A DNA stretch of 64,000 nucleotides from Gammaproteobacteria bacterium. GTDB taxonomy: Bacteria > Pseudomonadota > Gammaproteobacteria > Steroidobacterales > Woeseiaceae. Of the stretch, positions 56,713 through 64,000 are shown one piece after another. Positions within the stretch are counted from its first letter, which is position 1, and each line of letters starts with the position of its first letter. The notes beneath the pieces are model-generated. The model worked only from the letters and a program-made list of their open reading frames with translations. It was not told the DNA's origin and ran no database searches. Location: NCBI GenBank assembly GCA_029865385.1, contig JAOUGX010000010.1:1-64000 (forward strand). Direction: 5' to 3'. Made by a program: the position numbers and the translations under genes.

Positions 56713-58806
56713 ATGCACGGCAGCTTTGAAAAACGCGACAATATCGGGATCATCCGGGTCAACAATCCTCCGGTGAATGCCATCAATGCCGGTGTTCGCG
56801 AGGCCATCATCGATGGTTGCGCCAAAATTAACGCAGATCCGCAGATCAAGGCCGGCATCCTGATCTGCGAAGGCCGCACCTTCATGGTCGGTGCCGACAT
56901 CAGGGAATTCGGCAAACCGATGCAGGCTCCGTCCTTGCCCGACACGATCCAGGCACTCGAAGACTCTTCCAAATTCATGGTCGCCGCAATTCATGGCAGC
57001 GCCTTCGGTGGCGGTCTTGAAATCGCGCTGGGCTGTCATTACCGCGTCGCGGTCGCGGACGCAAAGGTAGGACTGCCGGAGGTAAAACTCGGATTGCTGC
57101 CGGGCGCCGGCGGCACGCAGCGCTTGCCACGGCTGGTCGGCGTCGATGCGGCGCTCGATATCATCGTCTCCGGCGACCCGTTGCCTGCGGAAAAGGCCGC
57201 GCAACTCGGCATCATCGACAAAATCCTCGATGGCGATTTGCCGGAAGCGGCGCTCGAATACACGAAGCGCCTCGTTGCCGAAGGTGCACTACCGCGAAAG
57301 ATCCGCGACCTCGATATCGATACCGGCCAAATGCCGAAAGACTACTTCGAGCAGGCGCGCCAGCGTATCGCGAAGCAAAAGAAGAAACTTTTTTCGCCAC
57401 AGCGCATTGTCGATGCGCTTGAAGCCGCGGCCACGCTGCCGTTTGACAAAGGATTGAAGCGCGAACGGGATCTGTTCATGCAGTGCCTGCAAAACAGCCA
57501 GGCCCGCGCCCTGCAACATGTCTTCTTTGCAGAACGCGCAACATCGCAAATTCCGGACCTCGACAAGAACGTTCCGGTGCGCGACATCGAATCGGTTGCC
57601 GTCATCGGCGCCGGAACCATGGGTGGCGGCATTGCAATGAACTTCCTGAATGCCGGCATTCCCGTCACCTTGCTGGAGGTGAAACAGGATGCATTGGATC
57701 GCGGCGTCGCGGTCATGCGAAAGAATTACGAGAGCTCGGCTGCAAAGGGCCGGCTGACGATGCAACAGGTCGAACAACGCATGGACCTGCTCGCTCCAAC
57801 GTTGAGCTATGACGATCTCGGCAAGGCCAATCTCATTATCGAAGCCGTTTTCGAGACCATGGCGATCAAGAAAGAGGTTTTCGGCAAGCTGGATAAAGTC
57901 GCCGCGAAAGGCGCGATCCTCGCCTCCAATACGTCCTATCTGTCGATCGACGAAATCGCCAGTTCCACCTCGCGCCCGCAGGATGTCGTAGGCATGCATT
58001 TTTTCTCACCGGCCAATGTCATGCGCCTGTGCGAAGTGGTGCGAGGCAAAAAATCCGCTCAGGACGCATTAAAAACAGCCATTGAAACCACAAAGCGTAT
58101 CGGCAAGGTTGGCGTGGTCTGTGCCAACAGCGACGGCTTCATCGGCAATCGGATGCTGGGTGGTTACGGCTACCAGGCGGCGCTTTGCGTGCTCGAAGGT
58201 GCAATGCCGGAACAGGTCGACTCGGTTCTCCGCGACTTCGGCATGCCGATGGGCCCGATGCAGATGAGCGATCTGGCCGGTCTCGATATCGGTTACAAAT
58301 CCCGCAAGGAACGCGATCCGGATTCCTTCGATGGCCGCGTGTTTCGCACGGCCGATCTGCTGGTCGAAATGGGACGCCTGGGCCAGAAGACCGGTGCCGG
58401 TTACTACGACTATGCTCCCGGCGACCGCACGCCGCGTCCGTCTCCCGTCGTCGCCGAGCTCATCGAAATGTCGTCGCAAGATTTCGGCATCGTGCGTCGT
58501 GAAATCCGCGACGAGGAAATACTCGAACGCTGCCTGCTTTCGCTGGTCAACGCGGGTTGCGATGTGCTGGCAGAGAAAGTGGCTAATCGTGCAAGCGACA
58601 TAGACATTGTTTACATCTACGGCTACGGCTTTCCCGCCTATCGCGGCGGACCGATGTTCTGGGCCGAGAACGAAGTAGGCTTGAAGACCGCGCTGGAGAA
58701 GCTACGAAAGTACAGTGTTCAGACGGGCGGCAAGTGGCTCAAGGTATCGCCGTTTCTTGAAAAGCTGGTCGCCAGCGGCGAAGGCTTCGCGAGCGCCGGC
58801 GAATGA
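56713..58806 (+). CDS. Bifunctional enoyl-CoA hydratase / 3-hydroxyacyl-CoA dehydrogenase
   Basis: 697-residue beta-oxidation enzyme, FadJ/FadB-type alpha subunit. Hydratase part at residues 1-190 has Glu103 (GGGLEIALG) and Glu123 (LPEVKLGLLPGAGGTQR), the two catalytic glutamates. Dehydrogenase part has the NAD fold IGAGTMGGGIA at 298-308, then GMHFFSPANVMRL with the catalytic His, and a C-terminal all-helical domain. It is 30 bases upstream of the thiolase gene, an operon pair. Whether it is FadB or FadJ cannot be decided here. Confidence 0.93.
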   Translation: MHGSFEKRDNIGIIRVNNPPVNAINAGVREAIIDGCAKINADPQIKAGILICEGRTFMVGADIREFGKPMQAPSLPDTIQALEDSSKFMVAAIHGSAFGGGLEIALGCHYRVAVADAKVGLPEVKLGLLPGAGGTQRLPRLVGVDAALDIIVSGDPLPAEKAAQLGIIDKILDGDLPEAALEYTKRLVAEGALPRKIRDLDIDTGQMPKDYFEQARQRIAKQKKKLFSPQRIVDALEAAATLPFDKGLKRERDLFMQCLQNSQARALQHVFFAERATSQIPDLDKNVPVRDIESVAVIGAGTMGGGIAMNFLNAGIPVTLLEVKQDALDRGVAVMRKNYESSAAKGRLTMQQVEQRMDLLAPTLSYDDLGKANLIIEAVFETMAIKKEVFGKLDKVAAKGAILASNTSYLSIDEIASSTSRPQDVVGMHFFSPANVMRLCEVVRGKKSAQDALKTAIETTKRIGKVGVVCANSDGFIGNRMLGGYGYQAALCVLEGAMPEQVDSVLRDFGMPMGPMQMSDLAGLDIGYKSRKERDPDSFDGRVFRTADLLVEMGRLGQKTGAGYYDYAPGDRTPRPSPVVAELIEMSSQDFGIVRREIRDEEILERCLLSLVNAGCDVLAEKVANRASDIDIVYIYGYGFPAYRGGPMFWAENEVGLKTALEKLRKYSVQTGGKWLKVSPFLEKLVASGEGFASAGE

Positions 58807-58835
58807 ACGATTGAACTGGAAAAAGAGGAACCATC

Positions 58836-60041
58836 ATGCGTGAAGCAGTCATCGTCTCGGTCGCCCGTACCCCGATTGGGAAGGCCTATCGCGGAGCGTT
58901 CAACGACACCCAGGGTCAGACGCTCGGCGGTCATGCCATCGCGGAAGCGGTGAAACGCGCCGGTATCGATCCGCAAAGCGTCGACGACGTGATCATGGGC
59001 TGCGCGTTGCAACAAGGCAGTACCGGGGGCAACGTTGCGCGCCAGGCCGCGATGCGAGCCGGCCTGCCGGTCACCGTGTCGGGCATGACGATCGACCGTC
59101 AGTGTTCGTCCGGTCTGATGGCCATCGCGACGGCTTCGAAACAGATCGTCGAGGACGGCATGAACATCACGATCGGCGGCGGCCTGGAATCCATATCACT
59201 GGTTCAAAACGAAAAGATGAACCGTTTCCGCGCCACCGATCCATACCTCGTCAGCCATCTTCCACAGCTCTACATGAGCATGCTGGAAACGGCGGAGATC
59301 GTGGCCGAACGGTATGGCGTCAGCCGCGATGCGCAGGACGAATTTGCGCTGCAATCGCAGCAACGCACGGCCAAGGCGCAGGCAGACGGTCGTTACAACG
59401 CAGAGATCGCCCCGATAACGACAACCATGCAGGTCATGATCAATAAGGAAACCGGCGAGACACAGCCCAAGGAAGTCACTATCGAGCTGGACGAAGGAAA
59501 CCGTCCGGCGACGACCATCGAAGACCTGAAGAAGCTGTCGCCGGTGTTCAAGGGCGGTCAGAAAGTCCAGCAGGGCAAGTTCATTACCGCAGGCAATGCC
59601 TCGCAACTTTCCGACGGCGCTGCCGCTGTGGTCCTGATGGAAGCAAAAGCAGCCGAGAAAAAAGGACTGGAAGCCCTGGGCGTTTGTCGCGGGATGACGG
59701 TCGCCGGTTGCGATCCGGATGAAATGGGCATCGGCCCCGTATTCGCGGTTCCGAAATTACTGAAAGCCCATGGCCTCAAAATGGATGACATCGGCATCTG
59801 GGAGTTGAACGAGGCATTCGCCAGCCAGGCGATTTACTGTCGCGACAAACTCGGCATACCGAATGACATATTCAATGTCTCCGGCGGTGCCATTTCAATC
59901 GGCCATCCATACGGCATGTCCGGTGCACGCATGACCTGCCACGTGTTGATGGAAGGCAAACGCCGTGGCGCTAAATACGCCGTGGTGACGATGTGCGTCG
60001 GCGGCGGCATGGGCGCCGCGGGCCTGTTCGAAATATGCTGA
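58836..60041 (+). CDS. Acetyl-CoA C-acyltransferase (thiolase)
   Basis: 401-residue thiolase completing the beta-oxidation cycle. Nucleophile Cys90 is in [15 protein letters not shown] follows, the His is in [14 protein letters not shown], and the second Cys is in [17 protein letters not shown] stands just upstream of the ATG. As partner of the alpha-type gene it forms a FadJI/FadBA-like pair for 3-ketoacyl-CoA cleavage. 60042-60394 contains only short frames and nothing I can assign. Confidence 0.94.
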   Translation: MREAVIVSVARTPIGKAYRGAFNDTQGQTLGGHAIAEAVKRAGIDPQSVDDVIMGCALQQGSTGGNVARQAAMRAGLPVTVSGMTIDRQCSSGLMAIATASKQIVEDGMNITIGGGLESISLVQNEKMNRFRATDPYLVSHLPQLYMSMLETAEIVAERYGVSRDAQDEFALQSQQRTAKAQADGRYNAEIAPITTTMQVMINKETGETQPKEVTIELDEGNRPATTIEDLKKLSPVFKGGQKVQQGKFITAGNASQLSDGAAAVVLMEAKAAEKKGLEALGVCRGMTVAGCDPDEMGIGPVFAVPKLLKAHGLKMDDIGIWELNEAFASQAIYCRDKLGIPNDIFNVSGGAISIGHPYGMSGARMTCHVLMEGKRRGAKYAVVTMCVGGGMGAAGLFEIC

Positions 60042-60394
60042 CGTGCCTTTATATCGCCTTTGACTGAGGTTCGGCCCTTAGACAGTGAGATCCTGGTGAA
60101 TCGACCTGTCGTATGAACGTCCAGTATCCGGATCTTTGCAACACGCTCTTAATGCAGTGGTGTTCCAATCGCAATGGATCACCCTCCGGACTTGTGCCGT
60201 GCTGCCAGAAAACTTCATATGAATCATTGCTTTGCCCCGCTCGAGGCTTGTACGTATGTTTTTTTCAATCGCAGCGGCGCATTCTCCATTAAGTGGCACC
60301 GACATTGGAGAACACAGAAAACAATCTGGAACGACGCTCGGCCACGTGTGGAATTACGCAGATTTCACATTCGACAATTGTTGAGGAGAGCACG

Positions 60395-60928
60395 ATGTCC
60401 AAACTAACTGTAAGAAAAGTGCCGTCAATCCAGGAGCGTAAGCTACCGATTTTCGATGAGCTCGAAAAAGTCGTCGATCAGATTCGGGTTCGTGCCTACA
60501 ACCTGTTTGCCCGACGGGGCTTCAGCATGGGCAATGATCTGGAGGATTGGCTGGATGCCGAGCGAGAAGTCTGCTGGCCTGCCGCGGAATTGGTCGAAGA
60601 AGACGACGAGTTCGAAGTCAAAGTGGCCCTCGCAGGCTTCGATGCCAAAGATATCTCCGTTACGGCGACTCCACGCGAACTGATTGTCAAGGCTGCTCGC
60701 AGCGAGAGCCATGCGGAAAGGGAAAGCGCCAAAGTTCGCTGGAGTCAGTTCAGCAGTAACGACGTGTACAGGTACATAGAACTGCCTGCCGACATCAACG
60801 TGGACAAAATCACGGCGGAATACAAGAACGGAGTTCTTGAAATCGAAGCTCCGAAATCCAAAAAGAAGGCGAAGGCGAAGACGAAGACGGGAAAAGGCAG
60901 GAAGAAAAGCGTAAAGATCTCATCCTAG
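60395..60928 (+). CDS. Hsp20-type small heat-shock protein with N-terminal DUF2934-like domain
   Basis: 177 residues from MSKLTVRKVP (GGAG before the ATG). Residues ~17-55 (VVDQIRVRAYNLFARRG, then NDLEDWLDAEREV) match DUF2934. Residues ~63-155 form the alpha-crystallin domain (EVKVALAGFDAKDISVTATPRELIVKA..., then YRYIELPADINVDKITAEYKNGVLEIEAPK), and a Lys-rich tail ends the protein. DUF2934 plus Hsp20 is a combination seen in soil and aquatic bacteria. Chaperone role expected. A short mobile element begins directly after its TAG. Confidence 0.85.
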   Translation: MSKLTVRKVPSIQERKLPIFDELEKVVDQIRVRAYNLFARRGFSMGNDLEDWLDAEREVCWPAAELVEEDDEFEVKVALAGFDAKDISVTATPRELIVKAARSESHAERESAKVRWSQFSSNDVYRYIELPADINVDKITAEYKNGVLEIEAPKSKKKAKAKTKTGKGRKKSVKISS

Positions 60929-61057
60929 GGAAGCATTGATCAATTTGCCTTTGCGAGGAGCAAAGCGACGAAGCAATCGGCAATGCACACTATACAAAGT
61001 ACAAGAATGCTTCGCTGCGCTCGCAATGACCGGATTTCCGAAAAAATGAGTGCTTCA
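60929..61057. mobile_element. Short palindromic (MITE-like) element, copy 1
   Basis: Contains TTTGCGAGGAGCAAAGCGAC and GAAGCAATC, with the inverted GCTTCGCTGCGCTCGCAATGA at about 61010-61028. GAAGCA at the left end matches TGCTTC at the right end. The core is shared with copy 2 at 63396. It begins immediately after the hsp20 stop codon (CCTAGGGAA). Confidence 0.75.
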
Positions 61058-61135
61058 CTGGATTTTGGACACGTGCCATAGCTGCTATGGGCCGGTGCCG
61101 TCGTCACCGGCCTGTCATACTTTCGGCGCAAACGG

Positions 61136-62125
61136 TTACGGTCTCGCTTCCTCATCATCAGGGATACGAGACGGAGACCTGCCGCTGCGACCGTGGATAT
61201 GGTCCCGTACACTATTGCGGACTGTAGTTTCCTCAGTACCGATGAGAAAGTGACCGCCCTTTGCAAAACGAACCAGCGTTGAATCCGGAATCGTGGCAGC
61301 AGCGAACTCGGCGTTGTGGAATAGCTGCAACGTATCGTCCGCGGCATGAAGTATCAGGGTCGGCGCCATAATCGCGGCAATCCTCTTACCCGGAAGTAGA
61401 GCTTTGTTATCGAATTCCGCTCCGGAAGAACGCAACGAAACGGGGTTCATGTAATCAATGAATTCATCGAATAAGATTCGCTGGTCGGAGGTAAGGCCAG
61501 CGATAACAGCGTCGTCGGCACCCATCAGGATCATGAGTTGTTTCCTGAACGATCTCGAGATAAGCCAGTAAAGCGGGTCGTATCGGAAAATCGTGGTCAG
61601 CATCTCGCCCTTTTCGTTCGCCTGAGCTTGAAGCCCTGCGGAAGACGCGACCACTCCGCAAGAGATCAGCGTCAGCGAGGAAACCCGCTCGGGATGCAAT
61701 ACAGCGAAAAGCAGCGCCGATGGTCCCCCCTGAGACATGGCAACGACTGCGACGTTTTCGATATTCAGGTGATCGAGTAGAAATGCATAAGCATCGGCCT
61801 GGGCGTCCCACGTGGCCCCCTCCTGGAAGCTTGAGCGCAGATAGCCGAAGCGCGACGGCGCAATCCAGCGGAATTCGTCACCCAGTACGGCCCGCGCAAT
61901 GAGCTCGCCTTGATCAAAGCCGCCGCCACTGCCGTGGACCAGCAGAACGGCAGGACCGGATCCACCCTCGACGTACTCGATGTCCCCGTAAGGCGATGCT
62001 ATGACCGTGCTCTTGTCCTGAACGCGCTCGTAGGCGCGATTCATGTCGCGGACATACAGTGCCGATATCGCGATCAGCGCAATGACCAGGCCAGAGGCTG
62101 CGCATTGCAGCAATCTTTTGGGCAT
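61136..62125 (-). CDS. Alpha/beta hydrolase with N-terminal membrane anchor
   Basis: 329 residues. One N-terminal hydrophobic helix (AASGLVIALIAISALYV) suggests an inner-membrane-anchored or exported enzyme. Hydrolase fold: oxyanion region LLVHGSGGGFDQ, nucleophile Ser in VAMSQGGPSA, acidic residue in LHAADDT, and catalytic His in KGGHFLIG. Substrate unknown; esterase, lactonase or haloperoxidase-like activities are possible. The C-terminal tail is Arg/Ser rich. Confidence 0.82.
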   Translation of the reverse strand: MPKRLLQCAASGLVIALIAISALYVRDMNRAYERVQDKSTVIASPYGDIEYVEGGSGPAVLLVHGSGGGFDQGELIARAVLGDEFRWIAPSRFGYLRSSFQEGATWDAQADAYAFLLDHLNIENVAVVAMSQGGPSALLFAVLHPERVSSLTLISCGVVASSAGLQAQANEKGEMLTTIFRYDPLYWLISRSFRKQLMILMGADDAVIAGLTSDQRILFDEFIDYMNPVSLRSSGAEFDNKALLPGKRIAAIMAPTLILHAADDTLQLFHNAEFAAATIPDSTLVRFAKGGHFLIGTEETTVRNSVRDHIHGRSGRSPSRIPDDEEARP

Positions 62126-62204
62126 CGTACTGTCACTCCATATGCATTGCCTTGCGCAGGCAATTTATCACGTCGGCCGGCGTGACTGATTTCGGTATCT
62201 GCTT

Positions 62205-62636
62205 ATGGCGCGCGGCGGCGGTAACCTCGACCATTTTCGGTCGGCATTCGGGCGATACGCAGCGGAGGCAGTATTCTGGGCGCCAGCGGCTCTGCTGCCA
62301 GGTGGCCATGTTCGCTGGGACCCGATCGACGATGCGACTGCACGAGTGACCTTATCGTTTGGAGAATTCGATCAATCCGTTGACCTGTCGGTGGAGACGG
62401 ACGGAAGCTTGAACAAAGTCGTATTCCAGCGCTGGTCGGATACGAACGCCACGAAGACTTTCCAGCGACAGCCTTTTGGCGGGAACCTGTCCAAAAACGT
62501 GGAATTCGACGGACACCGTTTACCGACGCATATCGACGCGGGTAATTTCTTCGGAACTGACGAGTATTTCCCATTCTATAAGGTCAACGTCACCTCGATT
62601 CGCTTCCCGAAATCCAACGGTGATGGGAGGAACTGA
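62205..62636 (+). pseudogene. C-terminal half of a DUF6544-like protein
   Basis: 143 residues matching only the second half of DUF6544 proteins (GRYAAEAVFWAPAALLPG, WDPIDDATARVTL, FQRQPFGG, DEYFPFYKVNVTSIRFP). Intact members are about 270 residues. No N-terminal half is found in any frame upstream, where the hydrolase gene starts divergently. I regard it as a truncated gene; independent translation from ATG 62205 is possible. Confidence 0.55.
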
Positions 62637-62735
62637 CAATCCGGTGGCGCATTTCTCAAATTGTTCTTGCGTAATACCTTTGCGGCAGGGCTAAATCCGG
62701 CAACTTAATCGCTCGCAGCGTCGCGGTGTTAAGAA

Positions 62736-63395
62736 ATGAAGCAGCAGAATCATTTTGAATCGACATTGAGGGATCGGAAAGCCACCCGCTTCGGGCCGGC
62801 CCGAATCGCTGTCAGGAACACGCTGGTCGACGGCTGGTCACTTGGCGCCGCCTTGTTGCGCTCGCCCCGGGAAGTCGGCGCCATCCTGCCGAGTGGCAGG
62901 TTCCTGGCCGACGCGATGGCCAGGGAAATTGCTCACGGGGATGGCCTGGTCGTGGAACTCGGTGGCGGCACCGGCAGCATTACGGCCGGGCTTCTTCGTG
63001 CCGGTATCGCATCGAACAAGCTGGTGATTATTGAAAGAGACCCGCAACTATGCGGACGCCTGCGTCGCCGATTTCCGGCCTGCACGATCGTTCGCGGGGA
63101 TGCCCGCGAGCTGCAGGCATTGTTGCAGCATTCCGGCATTGCCGACCCGGTCAAGGCCGTGGTGTCCGCCCTGCCGATACTGACAATGAACCGGGACGAT
63201 CAGGACTCCTTTCTGCGAGAAGCGTTGCGCACTGGCAGCGGAGGACCGCTGATCCAGTTTACCTATGGCCTGCGTTGCCCGGTGCCGGCTGAGCTGCTGG
63301 CCCGGCATGGCGCGGCAGCGAAGCGGCGTACCTGGATCTGGCAGAATCTGCCGCCGGCCTCCGTCTGGCGCATCGAGCAAACGCAGGTCGCCTAG
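62736..63395 (+). CDS. Class I SAM-dependent methyltransferase, phospholipid N-methyltransferase-like
   Basis: 219 residues with a SAM-binding motif VVELGGGTGSITAGLL near 70-85, then VIIERDPQLCGRLRRRFP and an acidic-to-basic end of the fold (QFTYGLRCPVP). An N-terminal region (FLADAMAREIA, preceded by SPREVGAILPSGRF) matches PmtA-like phosphatidylethanolamine N-methyltransferases and related rRNA methylases. The substrate is probably a membrane lipid, but not certain. The TAG stop lies in a target-site duplication of the mobile element that follows. Confidence 0.75.
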   Translation: MKQQNHFESTLRDRKATRFGPARIAVRNTLVDGWSLGAALLRSPREVGAILPSGRFLADAMAREIAHGDGLVVELGGGTGSITAGLLRAGIASNKLVIIERDPQLCGRLRRRFPACTIVRGDARELQALLQHSGIADPVKAVVSALPILTMNRDDQDSFLREALRTGSGGPLIQFTYGLRCPVPAELLARHGAAAKRRTWIWQNLPPASVWRIEQTQVA

Positions 63396-63521
63396 GGAAC
63401 CTCTGATTAATTCGTCATTGCGAGGAACGAAGAGACGAAGCAATCTCTAAGTCATTGAATAAGAAGTAAGAGATTGCTTCGCTGCGCTCGCAATGACGGT
63501 GGATTTCGAATTAATCAGAGG
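63396..63521. mobile_element. Short palindromic (MITE-like) element, copy 2, with target duplication
   Basis: Terminal inverted repeats CCTCTGATTAATTCG (63400-63414) and CGAATTAATCAGAGG (63507-63521) are perfect. Inside is TCATTGCGAGGAACGAAGAG and its inverted partner, shared with copy 1. GGTCGCCTAG at 63386-63395 recurs at 63521-63530, a likely 9-10-base target-site duplication. No ORF. Confidence 0.85.
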
Positions 63522-63526
63522 GTCGC

Positions 63527-64000
63527 CTAGAGGGGTCCGTTGATTGCCTGCGGATTTCCCCACACCGTCGAAAACACTTCATCGTCGCGCACGTAGTAGA
63601 TCGTGTCATCGTGCAGGATCGCACGACTTCGCCTGCTGAAGTAATAAGGAACACCTTCGTTCTCGTCGTGCACGACGACACTGCCGACTGCATTGAGCGA
63701 TGCCAGTGCCGGCGTCGCCTTGTCGCGAATCTCGTAGAGATAGAGCCCGGATTCGACCATTTGGTAACTGTCATCGTCGGCAGTCAGGTCTGCAGGGATC
63801 GTGAAACGATCGACACCATTCACATCCGCGAGATAGGTAAACGCGTGCCGGTCGTTGATCGCCTCGCTGTAGGAACCGCGGCCGCCGAGGACGTCGCTTC
63901 CCAATGACAGCGGCTGGGCGATATTGGATACATCGAAAAGCTCCAGTTTGACCGCGTTGTTATCGCTGGTGCCGACGCCAAGTAACAGGTCGTCGCTGAC
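63527..64000 (-). CDS. Beta-propeller domain protein, C-terminal part (cut by window)
   Basis: 158 residues visible; the frame is open to the window edge. Sequence such as LLLGVGTSDNNAVKLELFDVSN, then SEAINDRHAFTYL and YLYEIRDKATPALASLNAVGSV, matches the Beta_propel (PF09826-type) secreted proteins, often metal-binding or protease-inhibitor-like. The product should be exported, but the N-terminus is not in view. Its stop codon (CTA read leftward) lies inside the target duplication and originally overlapped the methyltransferase stop in CTAG. Confidence 0.75.
   Translation of the reverse strand, partial: VSDDLLLGVGTSDNNAVKLELFDVSNIAQPLSLGSDVLGGRGSYSEAINDRHAFTYLADVNGVDRFTIPADLTADDDSYQMVESGLYLYEIRDKATPALASLNAVGSVVVHDENEGVPYYFSRRSRAILHDDTIYYVRDDEVFSTVWGNPQAINGPL

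Overview
This 64 kb window comes from a gammaproteobacterial chromosome, probably a marine lineage near Woeseiales or Chromatiales. That placement is inferred from gene order and protein style (murJ-ribF-lspA, rpsT, rplU-rpmA-obgE, ispB, single-chain pyruvate carboxylase, OFA transporter); no rRNA gene is present.

Layout. 1-8.4 kb is housekeeping backbone: lspA (cut by the window edge), ribF, murJ, rpsT, obgE, rpmA, rplU, ispB, an MFS carrier, a decayed second copy of the ispB 3' end, and a complete tRNA-Pro(CGG). 8.4-13.7 kb is an integrative element at the tRNA 3' end: two tyrosine recombinases flanking a small HTH protein, a five-unit stem-loop array, and an exported two-gene cargo that includes a metzincin protease. 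14-45 kb is a lanthanide-type quinoprotein alcohol oxidation region: two PQQ dehydrogenases with the lanthanide DxD signature (a XoxF5-like methanol dehydrogenase and a more distant paralogue), three c-type cytochromes, a XoxJ-like binding protein, a formate/oxalate-type carrier, the complete mxaRSACKL-type maturation operon, SoxYZ-like carrier plus zinc metallohydrolase, MxaD-like, YVTN propeller, ankyrin and pentapeptide exported proteins, two TonB-dependent receptors, glutathione-dependent formaldehyde dehydrogenase and a porin. 45.8-49.3 kb is pyruvate carboxylase. 49.4-56.4 kb is an NhaC antiporter and a five-gene ABC/LolA-like/barrel operon. 56.7-64 kb is fadJ-type hydratase/dehydrogenase with thiolase, a DUF2934-Hsp20 chaperone, an alpha/beta hydrolase, a truncated DUF6544-like gene, a methyltransferase and the end of a propeller protein, with two short palindromic mobile elements.

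How the parts fit. The 14-45 kb block can be read as one periplasmic pathway. Alcohol is oxidised by the PQQ enzymes, electrons pass to dedicated cytochromes, the Mxa-type proteins mature the enzyme, formaldehyde is taken to formate through FrmA, and formate can leave by the OFA carrier. PQQ biosynthesis genes and mxaF/mxaI are not in the window.

Most notable structure. Remnants of the tRNA-Pro 3' half occur at 13648-13741, 49327-49349 and 56512-56603, all in the orientation of the intact tRNA at 8324-8400. Two of them have exactly 51 bases between the same two tRNA-derived blocks. They divide 8.4-56.6 kb into three segments and suggest stacked integration at one tRNA gene.
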